Shown: positions 31,912 to 41,117, counted from the first letter of the stretch. The stretch is 64,000 nucleotides of DNA from CALXXL01 sp034926605 (GCA_034926605.1 JAYFQV010000002.1:124001-188000), one strand, 5' to 3'. Translations and numbers: made by a program. Notes: generated by a model from the sequence alone, not told the origin.

Positions 31912-33383
31912 TTCTGGTGACCGCAGAGGAAATGCGCGAGCTTGAGCGCCGCGCGGTTGAAACCGGTATTTCCGAAATCGAACTGATGGGCGCGGCCGGG
32001 CGCGGCGCAGCCGACATGATTTACCGGTTCGTCCAAACATTGCCCCCCCAGCACCGCCGCCGGGTAGTGGTGGTTTGCGGGCGCGGCAACAACGGCGGCG
32101 ACGGGCTGAAGGTGGCCAGCGAACTGCTGGAACATTTTCATTTGCCGGTGGCGGTTTATTCCGTTGCGCCGGTTTACAAGATGTCGGAACCCTGCCGTTT
32201 TCACGGCCGGAGGCTGGCTGTCCGCCCGGCCGCGGAATTGGATCTGCAAAGCGGCGATCTGATTGTGGACGCGCTGCTCGGCACCGGGCTCACCGGCGCG
32301 CTGAACCCGCCCTACGACGATATTATCCGCAAAATAAACGCCGCCAAATTGCCGGTGGTGTCGCTGGACTGTCCGTCCGGGCTGGATTGCAACACCGGAA
32401 CCGTGAACCCGTGCGCGGTGGTCGCCACGTTCACCGTTACTTTCGGATACCCCAAGATTGGTCTGACCCGCGGTGACGCCGGAAAATACTGCGGCGCCAT
32501 CCGGGTGGTTAAAATCCCGGTTCCGGCACCGGCGGATGGCGTCCTTGAACTTGAAACCCATCTGGATGTCGCCGCGTTCCTCGCGGCGCTGCCGCATGAG
32601 GCCCACAAAAATTCACGGCCGCGCGTTGGTGTTGTCGGAGGCTCTCCGGAATATCAGGGCGCCCCGCAACTGGCGGCTATCGCTGCGCTGCGGGCCGGTG
32701 CCGGACTGGTACAGCTGGCAACCTTTCCCGACATGCGGCTAAGCGTTCCGCTGGCGCTGGTGCTGCGGCCGGTTGACAATGCCTTCTCCGGTGCCGAGGC
32801 TCTGGTTGAAACGTCCGACGTATCGGTGATCGGCCCCGGCTGGTGCGGGCCGCATGCCGGCCTGTTCCGGCGGCTGCTCGCGATGCCGCGGCATCTGGTG
32901 CTGGATGCCGAGGCGTTGAATATGATTTCGCTGGATCCGTCTCTGCTGGAGGCGCGTCCGCAAGGAGTATCGACTGTTTTTACGCCGCACCCGGGAGAAA
33001 TCCGACGGCTGCTGTGCTCGTTCAACCTGAAGGAAGACGCGCCGCGTCTGGACCAGGCTGCAATGCTGGCCGGAGCCGCCAATGCCATTGTGGTGCTCAA
33101 ATGCGCCAAAACCGTGATCGCGGCGCCGTCCGGACGCATTGCGGTCAACGCCTCCGGATGCCCGGCGCTGGCAACCGCAGGATCGGGCGACGTGCTTACC
33201 GGCGTGGTCGCGGCGATGATCGGCAAAGAACCGCCGAACCGCCATTTCGACGCGGTCGCGGCCGGGGTCTATTTGCACGGTCTCGCCGGAGAACTGCATC
33301 CGTCCGCCCAGCGGTCGGTTATCGCCGACGACCTGCCGGAATTGGTCGCCTCGGCGCTGCGCGCGGTTTCTCCGCTGGCGTAA
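31908..33383 (+). CDS. nnr: bifunctional NAD(P)H-hydrate repair enzyme (epimerase/dehydratase)
   Basis: Repairs hydrated NADH and NADPH. It has 491 residues and two domains. The N-terminal YjeF_N epimerase domain starts VTAEEMRELERRAVETG and has VVCGRGNNGGDGLKVA and SLDCPSGLDCNTG. The C-terminal ADP-dependent dehydratase domain has VVGGSPEYQGAPQLAAIAALRAGAGLV, VFTPHPGEIRRLL (HPGE) and ALATAGSGDVLTGVVAAMIG, the ribokinase-like nucleotide site. This is the standard Nnr fusion. It is last of pfk-SDR-nnr, ATGA-coupled to the SDR. Confidence 0.95.
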   Translation: MILVTAEEMRELERRAVETGISEIELMGAAGRGAADMIYRFVQTLPPQHRRRVVVVCGRGNNGGDGLKVASELLEHFHLPVAVYSVAPVYKMSEPCRFHGRRLAVRPAAELDLQSGDLIVDALLGTGLTGALNPPYDDIIRKINAAKLPVVSLDCPSGLDCNTGTVNPCAVVATFTVTFGYPKIGLTRGDAGKYCGAIRVVKIPVPAPADGVLELETHLDVAAFLAALPHEAHKNSRPRVGVVGGSPEYQGAPQLAAIAALRAGAGLVQLATFPDMRLSVPLALVLRPVDNAFSGAEALVETSDVSVIGPGWCGPHAGLFRRLLAMPRHLVLDAEALNMISLDPSLLEARPQGVSTVFTPHPGEIRRLLCSFNLKEDAPRLDQAAMLAGAANAIVVLKCAKTVIAAPSGRIAVNASGCPALATAGSGDVLTGVVAAMIGKEPPNRHFDAVAAGVYLHGLAGELHPSAQRSVIADDLPELVASALRAVSPLA

Positions 33384-33393
33384 ACGCCAACAC

Positions 33394-33421
33394 TTGACTT
33401 TCCGGAAAGTTGCGCTATTTT
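33394..33421 (+). promoter_or_regulatory. argD operon promoter
   Basis: TTGACT (33394-33399), 16-bp spacer and TATTTT (33416-33421); AAAGGAG at 33441 and the argD ATG at 33456 follow. No ArgR box could be recognised with confidence. Confidence 0.65.
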
Positions 33422-33455
33422 AATAATTTCCAACATATTTAAAGGAGATGGAACA

Positions 33456-34670
33456 ATGAACGGTGATCTTGCCGGCCAAACACGGGAACTCTTTTCCGAG
33501 TACGTAATGCCAACCTATGCCCCGCTTCTCGTTTTCGAGCGCGGCGAAGGTGCGTATCTTTACGACACGGAAAAGCGACGTTACCTGGATTTCGCCTGCG
33601 GCATCTCCGTATGCAACCTTGGCCATTGTCACCCCAAGGTGACCGCGGCGATCTGCGAGCAGGCCGGAAAACTGGTGCACGTTTCCAACCTCTACATGAA
33701 CACGATGATGCCGAAACTGGCGGCCAAGCTCGTGTCGTTCGGCTTTGACGGCAAGGTGTTTTTCTGCAACTCCGGAGCCGAAGCCAACGAGGGCATGATC
33801 AAGCTGGCGCGCAAATGGGGCAACCCGCAGGGAAAAAACCGCATCGTTTGTATGGAAGACTCTTTCCATGGACGGACGCTGGCAACGCTGGCCGCAACCG
33901 GACGCGCAAAATACCGCAAGGGCTTCGAGCCGGACGTGCCGGGATTTTCCTTTGTGCCGTTCAATGACTTCGACGCGCTGAAAACCGCGGTCGGCAACGA
34001 CGTTTGTGCCGTACTTTTGGAGCCGTTGCAGGGCGAAGGCGGCATTATTCCAGCCGACCTCGAATACCTGAAGAAGGTGCGCGCCCTCTGCGATGAGCGG
34101 AACGTTCTGCTGCTGTTCGACGAAGTCCAGTGCGGCATCGGCCGAATGGGAACGCTGTTCGCACATCAGTCTTTCGGCGTGAAGCCGGACGCGTTTTCAA
34201 TGGCCAAGGCCCTCGCCAACGGCTTCCCGATGGGCGCGTTCATGGTGGCGCGCAAATATGCCGACACCCTGACCGTCGGTACTCACGCGTCCACCTTCGG
34301 CGGAACCGCGCTTGCGGCCGCCGCCGCGCTGGCCACGCTTGGTGCCATCGAGGACGAACACGTTCTGGACAATGTCAACAAGCAGAGTGAATATCTGTTT
34401 GCCGGGCTGCGCCGGATCGCGGCGCCATATGCGTTCGTCAAAGACGTCCGCGGCAAGGGTCTGATGATCGGCGTGGTGCTGGATGTTCCGGCCGCCGGGC
34501 TGCAGAAGATTTTGTTCGATTATGATCTCATAACTCTCACTGCCGGCGAAACGGTGTTGCGGCTGCTGCCGCCGCTGAACATTTCGCGCGAGCAATGCGA
34601 TACGGCCCTGGCCGCGATAGAAAAAGGCCTGGCCGCTTTCGCCGCTCAAAGAAAGGAGCAGGAAAAATGA
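33456..34670 (+). CDS. argD: acetylornithine aminotransferase
   Basis: PLP-dependent class III aminotransferase that makes N-acetylornithine in arginine synthesis. It has 404 residues. PLP-site features are CNSGAEANEGMIKLARKWG, EDSFHGRTLATLAATG, LLFDEVQCGIGRMGTLFAHQSFGVKPD and the Schiff-base Lys in FSMAKALANGFPMGAFM, then THASTFGGTALAAAAALA. The pairing with argF indicates arginine biosynthesis rather than succinylornithine or GABA transamination. Its stop overlaps the argF ATG. Confidence 0.94.
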   Translation: MNGDLAGQTRELFSEYVMPTYAPLLVFERGEGAYLYDTEKRRYLDFACGISVCNLGHCHPKVTAAICEQAGKLVHVSNLYMNTMMPKLAAKLVSFGFDGKVFFCNSGAEANEGMIKLARKWGNPQGKNRIVCMEDSFHGRTLATLAATGRAKYRKGFEPDVPGFSFVPFNDFDALKTAVGNDVCAVLLEPLQGEGGIIPADLEYLKKVRALCDERNVLLLFDEVQCGIGRMGTLFAHQSFGVKPDAFSMAKALANGFPMGAFMVARKYADTLTVGTHASTFGGTALAAAAALATLGAIEDEHVLDNVNKQSEYLFAGLRRIAAPYAFVKDVRGKGLMIGVVLDVPAAGLQKILFDYDLITLTAGETVLRLLPPLNISREQCDTALAAIEKGLAAFAAQRKEQEK

Positions 34671-35572
34671 AAAAGGATTTGCTGACGCTGAAAGACATAA
34701 CCCTGGAAGATCTGAACCGGATCTTCGCACTGGCCCGCGATCTCAAGAAGAATCGCCGAAACACCGACTACCGGCCGTTGGCCGGAAAGTCGATCGGAAT
34801 GATCTTCGCAAAATCGTCAACCAGAACCCGGGTTTCTTTCGAAGTCGGCATATATGAGCTTGGCGGCAATGCGCTTTACCTCGACCAGAGCAAAATGCAA
34901 GTCGGCCGCGGTGAAACCGTGCCCGATACCGCCAATGTTCTGAGCCGCTATCTCGACGGCATCGTGATTCGGACATTCAGTCACGGCGATGTCGAGGAAC
35001 TGGCGAGGGTGGCCACCATTCCAGTGGTTAATGCGTTGACTGACGATTTTCACCCCTGTCAGGTGCTTGCCGACCTGATGACGGTGCAGGAGTATTCCGG
35101 CCGGATAGAGGGCATTAAAATGGTGTTTGCCGGGGATGGCTCCAGCAACGTCTGCAACTCGCTGATGCTTGCCGCCGGGCTCACCGGCCTGAAACTTGTG
35201 GTGGCAAGCCCCGAGGCGTATCGTCCTCGTGCCGATCTGATGAACGGAAACGTCAGCTGGGAGCCAGACATCATGAAGGCCGCCGAAGACGCCGACTATC
35301 TCTATACGGATGTTTTTGTGTCCATGGGGTTCGAAGATGAATCACGTGAACGCATGCTGGTGCTGAAACCCTATGAAATCACCAAAAAGGTGATGGGCTC
35401 GGCAAAACCGGATGCGAAGTTCCTGCACTGCCTGCCGGCCCATCGCGGCGAGGAGGTTGCGGCGGATGTTATGGATTCGCCGGCCAGCATCGTTTTTGAC
35501 GAAGCGGAAAACCGGCTGCACATCCATAAGGCGGTTCTTGGGCTTTTGTTTGAGGACAACTGCCGGCGATGA
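34667..35572 (+). CDS. argF: ornithine carbamoyltransferase
   Basis: Makes citrulline from ornithine and carbamoyl phosphate. With ATG 34667 (GGAG about 10 bases upstream) it has 301 residues, the normal length; an in-frame codon at 34595 lies inside argD. Motifs are the carbamoyl-phosphate site SSTRTRVSFE, FHPCQVLADLMT, the ornithine loop VFVSMGFEDE in place of the common DVWVSMG, and HCLPAHRGEE with the active-site Cys. Its stop overlaps the ATG of mntP. Confidence 0.95.
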   Translation: MKKDLLTLKDITLEDLNRIFALARDLKKNRRNTDYRPLAGKSIGMIFAKSSTRTRVSFEVGIYELGGNALYLDQSKMQVGRGETVPDTANVLSRYLDGIVIRTFSHGDVEELARVATIPVVNALTDDFHPCQVLADLMTVQEYSGRIEGIKMVFAGDGSSNVCNSLMLAAGLTGLKLVVASPEAYRPRADLMNGNVSWEPDIMKAAEDADYLYTDVFVSMGFEDESRERMLVLKPYEITKKVMGSAKPDAKFLHCLPAHRGEEVAADVMDSPASIVFDEAENRLHIHKAVLGLLFEDNCRR

Positions 35573-36147
35573 AGTTTATTGAAATGATGATTTTGGCGTT
35601 CGGCGTTTCGCTGGACGCCTTTTCTGTATCGGTATCCGGAAGCCTGTCCGGCTGTCATCGCCCATGGCGAAATGCCGGGTTGGCCGCGCTTTTCTTCGGC
35701 GGATTTCAGATATTGATGCCTTTGGCCGGCGGCTTGCTTGGTAAAGGCTTCGGTCGGTTGCTGGCGTCGGTGGATCACTATGTCGCATTTTCGCTGCTTG
35801 TCGCTGTCGGCGGAAAGATGATATGGGAAGCGTTCTTTCCGAAAAAAGAAGAAAAGCTTGAATGCGAACGCTTCTTCAACATAAAAAATATGTTTGTCAT
35901 GGCGGTTGCCACCAGTATCGACGCGGCGGTGGTCGGTGCGTCCATTCCGCTGGCCGGATACGGCTACGTCGATGTTCTGGTTCCAACGGCGATAGCAATG
36001 GGCATCATAACCGCCGCAATGTCGGTTTCCGGAGTCTGGCTTGGTCGTTTTTTCGGTTCCTTTTTCAGCCATCACATCGGAGCTCTCGGCGGAATCGCCC
36101 TCATCGCCATCGGCGTAAAAATCCTTATTTCACATATTTGCGCTTGA
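35569..36147 (+). CDS. mntP: manganese efflux pump MntP
   Basis: Inner-membrane Mn2+ exporter of 192 residues with about six helices. The family marks are two related halves, each with an acidic pair in a membrane helix: FGVSLDAFSVSVSGSL near the start and VATSIDAAVVGASI in the second half, plus GGKMIWEAF and a C-terminal GGIALIAIGVKILI. The gene is coupled to argF by an ATGA overlap, an unusual neighbour. No Mn riboswitch (yybP-ykoY) lies in front, as the gene has no leader of its own. Confidence 0.9.
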   Translation: MKFIEMMILAFGVSLDAFSVSVSGSLSGCHRPWRNAGLAALFFGGFQILMPLAGGLLGKGFGRLLASVDHYVAFSLLVAVGGKMIWEAFFPKKEEKLECERFFNIKNMFVMAVATSIDAAVVGASIPLAGYGYVDVLVPTAIAMGIITAAMSVSGVWLGRFFGSFFSHHIGALGGIALIAIGVKILISHICA

Positions 36148-36171
36148 TTTCCGCTGTGGAACGTTTATATT
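36144..36171 (+). promoter_or_regulatory. promoter of the LOG-family gene
   Basis: TTGATT (36144-36149), 16-bp spacer, TATATT (36166-36171). It overlaps the mntP stop. AAAAAGGAG and the ATG at 36193 follow. Confidence 0.6.
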
Positions 36172-36192
36172 TCCTCCAAAAAGGAGAGGTTT

Positions 36193-36894
36193 ATGAATGC
36201 CCCGCACATAAGCAGCGATTTGAGTCATCTTGGTGCACAGGCGGTAACGCCCGGAGATACCTGGCGAATATTCCGAATCATGTCGGAGTTTGTCGAAGCA
36301 TTTGAAACCATGTATCAATATGAGCAGCTGGTGACGGTTTTCGGTTCCGCGCGGGCGCTGCCCGGCTCCGAAGAGTACATTGCCGGGGAACAACTCGGCG
36401 CACTGCTGGCCGGCAACCACTACGGCGTAATAACCGGCGGCGGCGGCGGCATAATGGAGGCGGCAAACAAGGGCGCGTTCGAGGCCGGCGGCATATCCGT
36501 CGGCTTGAACATAGAGTTGCCGCACGAACAGCATCCCAACAAATATCAGAGTGAAAGTCTTTCTTTTCGCTACTTTTTCATCAGAAAAGTCTGCCTTCTT
36601 AAATATTCGGTTGCGGTGGTTGCGTTTCCCGGCGGGTTCGGCACGCTGGATGAATTTTGCGAAGCGTTGACGCTGGTACAGACTAAAAAGACAAATCCTA
36701 TCCCGATATTAATGGTTGGAAAAAAGTTTTGGTCTCCGTTCAAAAACTGGATTCACGACACATTATGCGGCGGAGGCTATGTTTCCGACAACGATGAAGA
36801 CCTTTTCAAAATGGTCGATTCGGCGGAAGAAGCTATGAAATGGATACTGGAATGTCATCGCTATGGTATCCAAAATACTGTCAAAGTATGCTGA
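36193..36894 (+). CDS. LOG family protein (TIGR00730 type, putative nucleotide phosphoribohydrolase)
   Basis: A Rossmann-type protein of 233 residues. It has FGSARALPGSEEY, ITGGGGGIMEAANKGAFEAGG and the diagnostic PGGFGTLDEFCEALTLVQTKK, in which the Arg/Glu pair acts in LOG enzymes that cleave cytokinin or other nucleoside monophosphates to base plus ribose phosphate. RYFFIRKVCLLKYSVAVVAF precedes it. Family members in bacteria are often mis-called lysine decarboxylases. The true substrate is unknown. It has its own promoter. Confidence 0.88.
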   Translation: MNAPHISSDLSHLGAQAVTPGDTWRIFRIMSEFVEAFETMYQYEQLVTVFGSARALPGSEEYIAGEQLGALLAGNHYGVITGGGGGIMEAANKGAFEAGGISVGLNIELPHEQHPNKYQSESLSFRYFFIRKVCLLKYSVAVVAFPGGFGTLDEFCEALTLVQTKKTNPIPILMVGKKFWSPFKNWIHDTLCGGGYVSDNDEDLFKMVDSAEEAMKWILECHRYGIQNTVKVC

Positions 36895-36945
36895 TGACAA
36901 CCTTGTTAATAATCTGTCAGCCTGTTGTAAAGATTTTGTGAGTTC

Positions 36946-37062
36946 ATGTTGACAGAAAAAGAAAGCTCTTTTTGCAAACAGTACTGTCAACAGATTGAAA
37001 TGTTCGTTTCTGAGCGTAAAAAGGCGCTTATTAACAAATCAACAACCTATAATAATAAATAA
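36946..37062 (+). other. possible 38-codon reading frame in an AT-rich gap (doubtful)
   Basis: The gap 36895-37111 is clearly AT-rich. It holds a frame from ATG 36946 to TAA 37062 whose product ends ERKKALINKSTTYNNK and has two Cys. No ribosome-binding site stands before it and no family is recognised. It may be chance. Confidence 0.15.
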
Positions 37063-37065
37063 ATA

Positions 37066-37093
37066 TTGATTAATTAGCTTTTTAAAATACTAT
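37066..37093 (+). promoter_or_regulatory. promoter of the alpha-mannosidase gene
   Basis: TTGATT (37066-37071), 16-bp spacer, TACTAT (37088-37093); GGAGG at 37101 and ATG at 37112 follow. With this spacing the transcript start falls right at the Shine-Dalgarno sequence. Confidence 0.45.
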
Positions 37094-37111
37094 TATGGCT
37101 GGAGGATTTTG

Positions 37112-40111
37112 ATGTTTTCGCATATTATAGACACATTCCTGATGCGTATACAACGCGACTGGTTTTCGGTTCGCCGACCATTCGAAATCAAAATGCTTTT
37201 GCCGGGAATAGGCGGAAAACCGGAATACTATCCTGTACGGGTTGGAGAAATATGGGGAAAGAATTACGAATGCGCAAACTTTATTCTTACCGGCGTCATT
37301 CCGGAAGAATGGGGCGGGCATGAAATAGTGGGTTGCATCAATTCCGGCGGCGAAACTATGGTTCTGGACGGAAAAGGAGTTCCGTCCGATGCGTTGACCG
37401 ACGCCTCGGTGTTTGATCGTGATTATAAGAAAGAATTGATCCGTCTGTTCAAAAAAGCCAACGGAGGCGAGGTGGTTGCGGTTCATCTCGAATGTACTGC
37501 CAACGGGTTGTTCGGAATGGATACTACAAACGATCCGGATGTGAGAGTGGATCCGGCGGAAGGTTCTTTTGTTTCGGCATTTCGTAAAGCTTATTTTGGT
37601 TGTTTCAACCGGGAACTTTATGGACTTTATCATGACGTGAATACTCTTTTGAGTTTTTACAAATATCTGAAAAGTGGAGACGCCAGAGGCCGGAAGATAG
37701 AGGCGGCGTGCAATCGGGCGATTGATATCTATTGCTGCAACCCGGCAAATGCGGCGGAAGCGAGAAAGGCCTTGTCCGCGGTTTTGGCTTGGCCGGCTTC
37801 CGGAAGCGCGGTTGAGGTAACCGCGGTGGGGCACGCGCATATAGACACCGCATGGCTGTGGCCGCTGGAACAGACCGTAAAAAAGATAGCCAGAACCTTT
37901 GCAGGCCAGCTTGCATTGATGAAAGAATATAAAGGATATGTTTTTGGAGCATCGTCCGCGTATCATTATGAAATATGCAAGCAGGAGTATCCGGAGCTGT
38001 ATTTGAAGGTAAAGGATGCGGTTAAAAAGGGAACATGGGAGCTTCAGGGCGGGTTGTTTGTGGAAGCGGACTGCAATATGCCGAACGGAGAGTCCTTGAT
38101 TCGGCAGTTTTTGTATGGAAAAAACTTTTTCAAAGAAGAATTTGGAATTGAGGTTAATAATTTGTGGCTTCCGGATGTTTTCGGATATCCCGGAAGCCTT
38201 CCGCAGATTATAAAAAAATGCGGTTGCGATTTCTTCCTGACTCAAAAGATTTCATGGAGCGATACCAACAAGTTTCCATATCACAGTTTTGTGTGGAAAG
38301 GAATAGACGGAACCGGCATATTTACCCATTTCCCGCCGGAGGATACTTATAATGCTTATATGTGCAGTTCAAGGTTGTTGACGGCACAGGACAATTATGC
38401 ACAGACAACGGTCAATAACGAATTTTTATCGCTTTATGGGATTGGAGACGGCGGCGCCGGACCATCTCAGGATTTTGTGGAACGGGCATTGCGGTTGCGC
38501 GATTTTGAAGGAGCTCCGAAGGTGAAATTCGGACGGGCCTGCGATTTTTTTGATCGGATGGCGAAAAAAGATGGGTATCCTGATTGGAACGGGGAGCTAT
38601 ATCTTGAGCTGCACCGCGGCACTTATACCACACAAGCACGCAATAAGCGCGGCAATCGATTTGCCGAACAGCAATTGTTGGAACTGGAAACCCTTTTTGC
38701 CATGCTTCCGGTGGAAAAATATCCGGAGTCGTTGCTTGACATGCTTTGGAAGACGGTTTTGATCAATCAATTCCACGACATAATTCCGGGATCATCCGTG
38801 CATCGGGTCTATGAAGAGAGCAGCGAGGATTATAATGCCGTATTCGAGATGCTGGAGCGGCTACGGGGGCGGTTTGAAGCCGAGGCTTCCACACGTGATG
38901 AAGACAGCATAACGCTGGTCAACACGCTTTCAACGCCGGTAAGAGAGCTCGTTCCGCTGGATTGGGCCGGTGCGGAGAGTGAAGGCGTGCCGGTTGCGGT
39001 GGAATGCGGCGAGGCTTTGGTGGATATTCCGGCGCTTGGGACTAAAATACTGTGCCGGGCAACAGGTAAAAAACTGGTGCGCGGAAAAAAGAAAAGCGAG
39101 TCGCTCGTTCTTGAAAATGAATTGATTCGCTATGAATTCGATGAAAACGGGATGTTGGTTTCTGTCTACGACAAGGAGTTGGATCGGGAGTTTTTGGAAG
39201 GCAAGGGGAACGTATTTACGCTCTACGCAGATTATCCGGTCAACTACGAGGCATGGGAAATAGATGCGGTTTACCGCAATCAGAAGGTTGAGACCGCGCA
39301 TTGCATTGAAATTTCCAAGATTTGTGACGGGTCGCTGTTCGGGCGTTTGCGACTGCGCTTTACGGTCGGCGCAAGCACCATAGACCAACAGGTTACGCTG
39401 CTGGCTGGAGAGAAGATGCTTTCGTTCGAAACCGGAATAGAATGGAACGAGTCGCGCAAGATGCTGCGAGTCGGATTTGAAACGACGGTGGACGCCCCGG
39501 ACGCGGCTTATGACATACAGTTCGGTTATATAAAACGGGCAAACCATACCAACACCAGCTGGGAGAAGGCCAAGTTCGAGCAGCCGCATCAGCGTTATTT
39601 CGATTTGTCTAACGCCGATTTCGGCATCGCGGTGCTAAACGATTGCAAATACGGCTGCCGCGTTGCCGGGCGGGAAATAGACCTGGCGCTGCTGCGCGCG
39701 CCGAAATATCCCGACTTCCACGCGGATATCGGCAGCCACAAACTGACATACGCGATATTGCCGCACCGTGGCGCGCTGATAGATTCCAACGTAATGGAAA
39801 AGGCCGCCAACCTCAACCGCCATGCGCGTGTATTCAAGGGAATTGTCCGCGCCGAAATGCCGTTCGTGTTGGAAGGCGGAACAGTGGAATTGTCGGCGCT
39901 CAAACGCGGCTATCGCACCGGAAACAGAATATTGCGGCTGGCGGAAACGCAAGGGCGAAATACTAAAACCACGGTGGTTTTAAAGACGTCCGGCAGGCTG
40001 ATTGAGACGAACATGATCGAGTGGTCTCGCGGGAAAGCATTTTCCGCGCCGGACAATCGGATTGAGCTGGAGTTCAAGCCGTTTGAAGTCAGAACCTTTA
40101 TAATGGAATGA
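37112..40111 (+). CDS. alpha-mannosidase, glycoside hydrolase family 38 (cytosolic type)
   Basis: A hydrolase of 999 residues that removes alpha-linked mannose. GH38 signatures are VGHAHIDTAWLWPLEQTVKK near residue 240 (zinc ligands His and Asp) and NNLWLPDVFGYPGSLPQI near 350, whose Asp is the catalytic nucleophile. NQFHDIIPGSSVHRVY near 555 is the third conserved block. No signal peptide is present and the HIDTAWLWP form is that of the cytosolic MAN2C1-like branch. ATG 37112 is used because GGAGG stands seven bases upstream. The first 60 percent of the gene is notably AT-richer, with A/T third positions, than the end and the neighbours. It overlaps the next gene's start by ATGA. Confidence 0.92.
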   Translation: MFSHIIDTFLMRIQRDWFSVRRPFEIKMLLPGIGGKPEYYPVRVGEIWGKNYECANFILTGVIPEEWGGHEIVGCINSGGETMVLDGKGVPSDALTDASVFDRDYKKELIRLFKKANGGEVVAVHLECTANGLFGMDTTNDPDVRVDPAEGSFVSAFRKAYFGCFNRELYGLYHDVNTLLSFYKYLKSGDARGRKIEAACNRAIDIYCCNPANAAEARKALSAVLAWPASGSAVEVTAVGHAHIDTAWLWPLEQTVKKIARTFAGQLALMKEYKGYVFGASSAYHYEICKQEYPELYLKVKDAVKKGTWELQGGLFVEADCNMPNGESLIRQFLYGKNFFKEEFGIEVNNLWLPDVFGYPGSLPQIIKKCGCDFFLTQKISWSDTNKFPYHSFVWKGIDGTGIFTHFPPEDTYNAYMCSSRLLTAQDNYAQTTVNNEFLSLYGIGDGGAGPSQDFVERALRLRDFEGAPKVKFGRACDFFDRMAKKDGYPDWNGELYLELHRGTYTTQARNKRGNRFAEQQLLELETLFAMLPVEKYPESLLDMLWKTVLINQFHDIIPGSSVHRVYEESSEDYNAVFEMLERLRGRFEAEASTRDEDSITLVNTLSTPVRELVPLDWAGAESEGVPVAVECGEALVDIPALGTKILCRATGKKLVRGKKKSESLVLENELIRYEFDENGMLVSVYDKELDREFLEGKGNVFTLYADYPVNYEAWEIDAVYRNQKVETAHCIEISKICDGSLFGRLRLRFTVGASTIDQQVTLLAGEKMLSFETGIEWNESRKMLRVGFETTVDAPDAAYDIQFGYIKRANHTNTSWEKAKFEQPHQRYFDLSNADFGIAVLNDCKYGCRVAGREIDLALLRAPKYPDFHADIGSHKLTYAILPHRGALIDSNVMEKAANLNRHARVFKGIVRAEMPFVLEGGTVELSALKRGYRTGNRILRLAETQGRNTKTTVVLKTSGRLIETNMIEWSRGKAFSAPDNRIELEFKPFEVRTFIME

Positions 40112-40968
40112 AAAAGCTGCTCCTGCTGCTTGTGCTGCTGGCCGGCTGTTCGCCGGACGCGCCGGAACATCGATTCGACCGGGCTCGGGCGTGGCGTCAC
40201 GCCGATAAACTGGTCGGATTCGGTCAGCGCGTCGCCGGAAGCGATGAATTGCGCATGGCCGGAGATTATATTCTGGCGGAACTGGCATCCGCCAGTGTAC
40301 ACGGCGAGCGGCAGGAGTTCGACGAAAACGGCATCCGGTTTTGCAATATAATCGCGACGATTCCAGGTCGCGAATCGGACCGTATTGTAATGATCTCCTG
40401 CCATTACGATCTTAAAAAGCTCGATCCTCCGATGGATGGCGCCAACGACGGCGCCAGCGCGGCAGCGGTACTGCTTGAGCTGGCTCGACAGTTGAGAACT
40501 CCGCAGGCGACCATAATGCTGGTCTGGTTCGACGGCGAGGAGTGTCAGGGGGCGCGCTACACCGACACGGATGGGCTGAACGGCAGTCGCAGGCTGGCGG
40601 AAGCGATGGCGGAGGACGGGCGGCTGTCCAGAGTTTCCGCGCTTCTTAATGCGGATATGGTCGGACTTCCGGATGTGCACTTTACGCTGCCGGCCAACAC
40701 CGATTTGACTCTGTATCGTGCGCTGAAAGCCGCGGCCGAACGGCAGCAGATGGGCTCCAGAATATCCTTCTATGACGGCAATATTCTTGACGATCACGAA
40801 CCATTCCGGCGTCGCGGTGTCCGGACGCTTAATTTGATTGCGTTTAACGACCCGGCATGGCATACCCCCGGCGACAACCTCAAACATATTTCGCCGGACA
40901 GTCTTTCCGACACCGGAAAGCTGATATTGGGCTTCATAGACGAGCTTCAGAAATCCGAACCGCGTTAG
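40108..40968 (+). CDS. M28-family lipoprotein, glutaminyl-peptide cyclotransferase-like
   Basis: A zinc-dependent M28-fold protein of 286 residues anchored as a lipoprotein: MKKLLLLLVLLAGC gives a lipobox with Cys 14. The metal ligands appear in GANDGASAAAVLLELAR (Asp), WFDGEECQGARY (Glu) and PAWHTPGDNLKHIS (His). The order SCHYD, LVWFDGEE, LNGSRRLAEAM, ILDDHEPFRRRGVRTLNLI and WHTPGDN follows glutaminyl cyclase rather than M28 aminopeptidases, which carry two zinc ions. The likely activity is conversion of N-terminal Gln to pyroglutamate in the periplasm. An aminopeptidase is the alternative. Its start overlaps the mannosidase stop. Confidence 0.75.
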   Translation: MKKLLLLLVLLAGCSPDAPEHRFDRARAWRHADKLVGFGQRVAGSDELRMAGDYILAELASASVHGERQEFDENGIRFCNIIATIPGRESDRIVMISCHYDLKKLDPPMDGANDGASAAAVLLELARQLRTPQATIMLVWFDGEECQGARYTDTDGLNGSRRLAEAMAEDGRLSRVSALLNADMVGLPDVHFTLPANTDLTLYRALKAAAERQQMGSRISFYDGNILDDHEPFRRRGVRTLNLIAFNDPAWHTPGDNLKHISPDSLSDTGKLILGFIDELQKSEPR

Positions 40969-41057
40969 CCGCAAGACCGATCCGATGCGTTTTTGCCGGG
41001 CGTCGCGGACCATTTCCAACGACTTGAAGAAAGCGGAGTAAATTAACATTTTTAACA

Positions 41058-41085
41058 TTGTTTTGCCAAAAATTGGTGATATATT
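41058..41085 (+). promoter_or_regulatory. promoter of the tandem (alpha/alpha)6-barrel genes
   Basis: TTGTTT (41058-41063), 16-bp spacer, TATATT (41080-41085), followed by GGAGG at 41109 and ATG at 41118. An alternative register is TTGCCA-N16-TAAAAT a few bases downstream. Confidence 0.5.
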
Positions 41086-41117
41086 AAAATCAACTGCCAA
41101 ACCAAACCGGAGGTAAT

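Noticed and set aside
37082..38245. 387-codon open frame antisense to the alpha-mannosidase gene
   Set aside because: The sense strand encodes GH38 with its catalytic motifs; the antisense product has no recognisable pattern.
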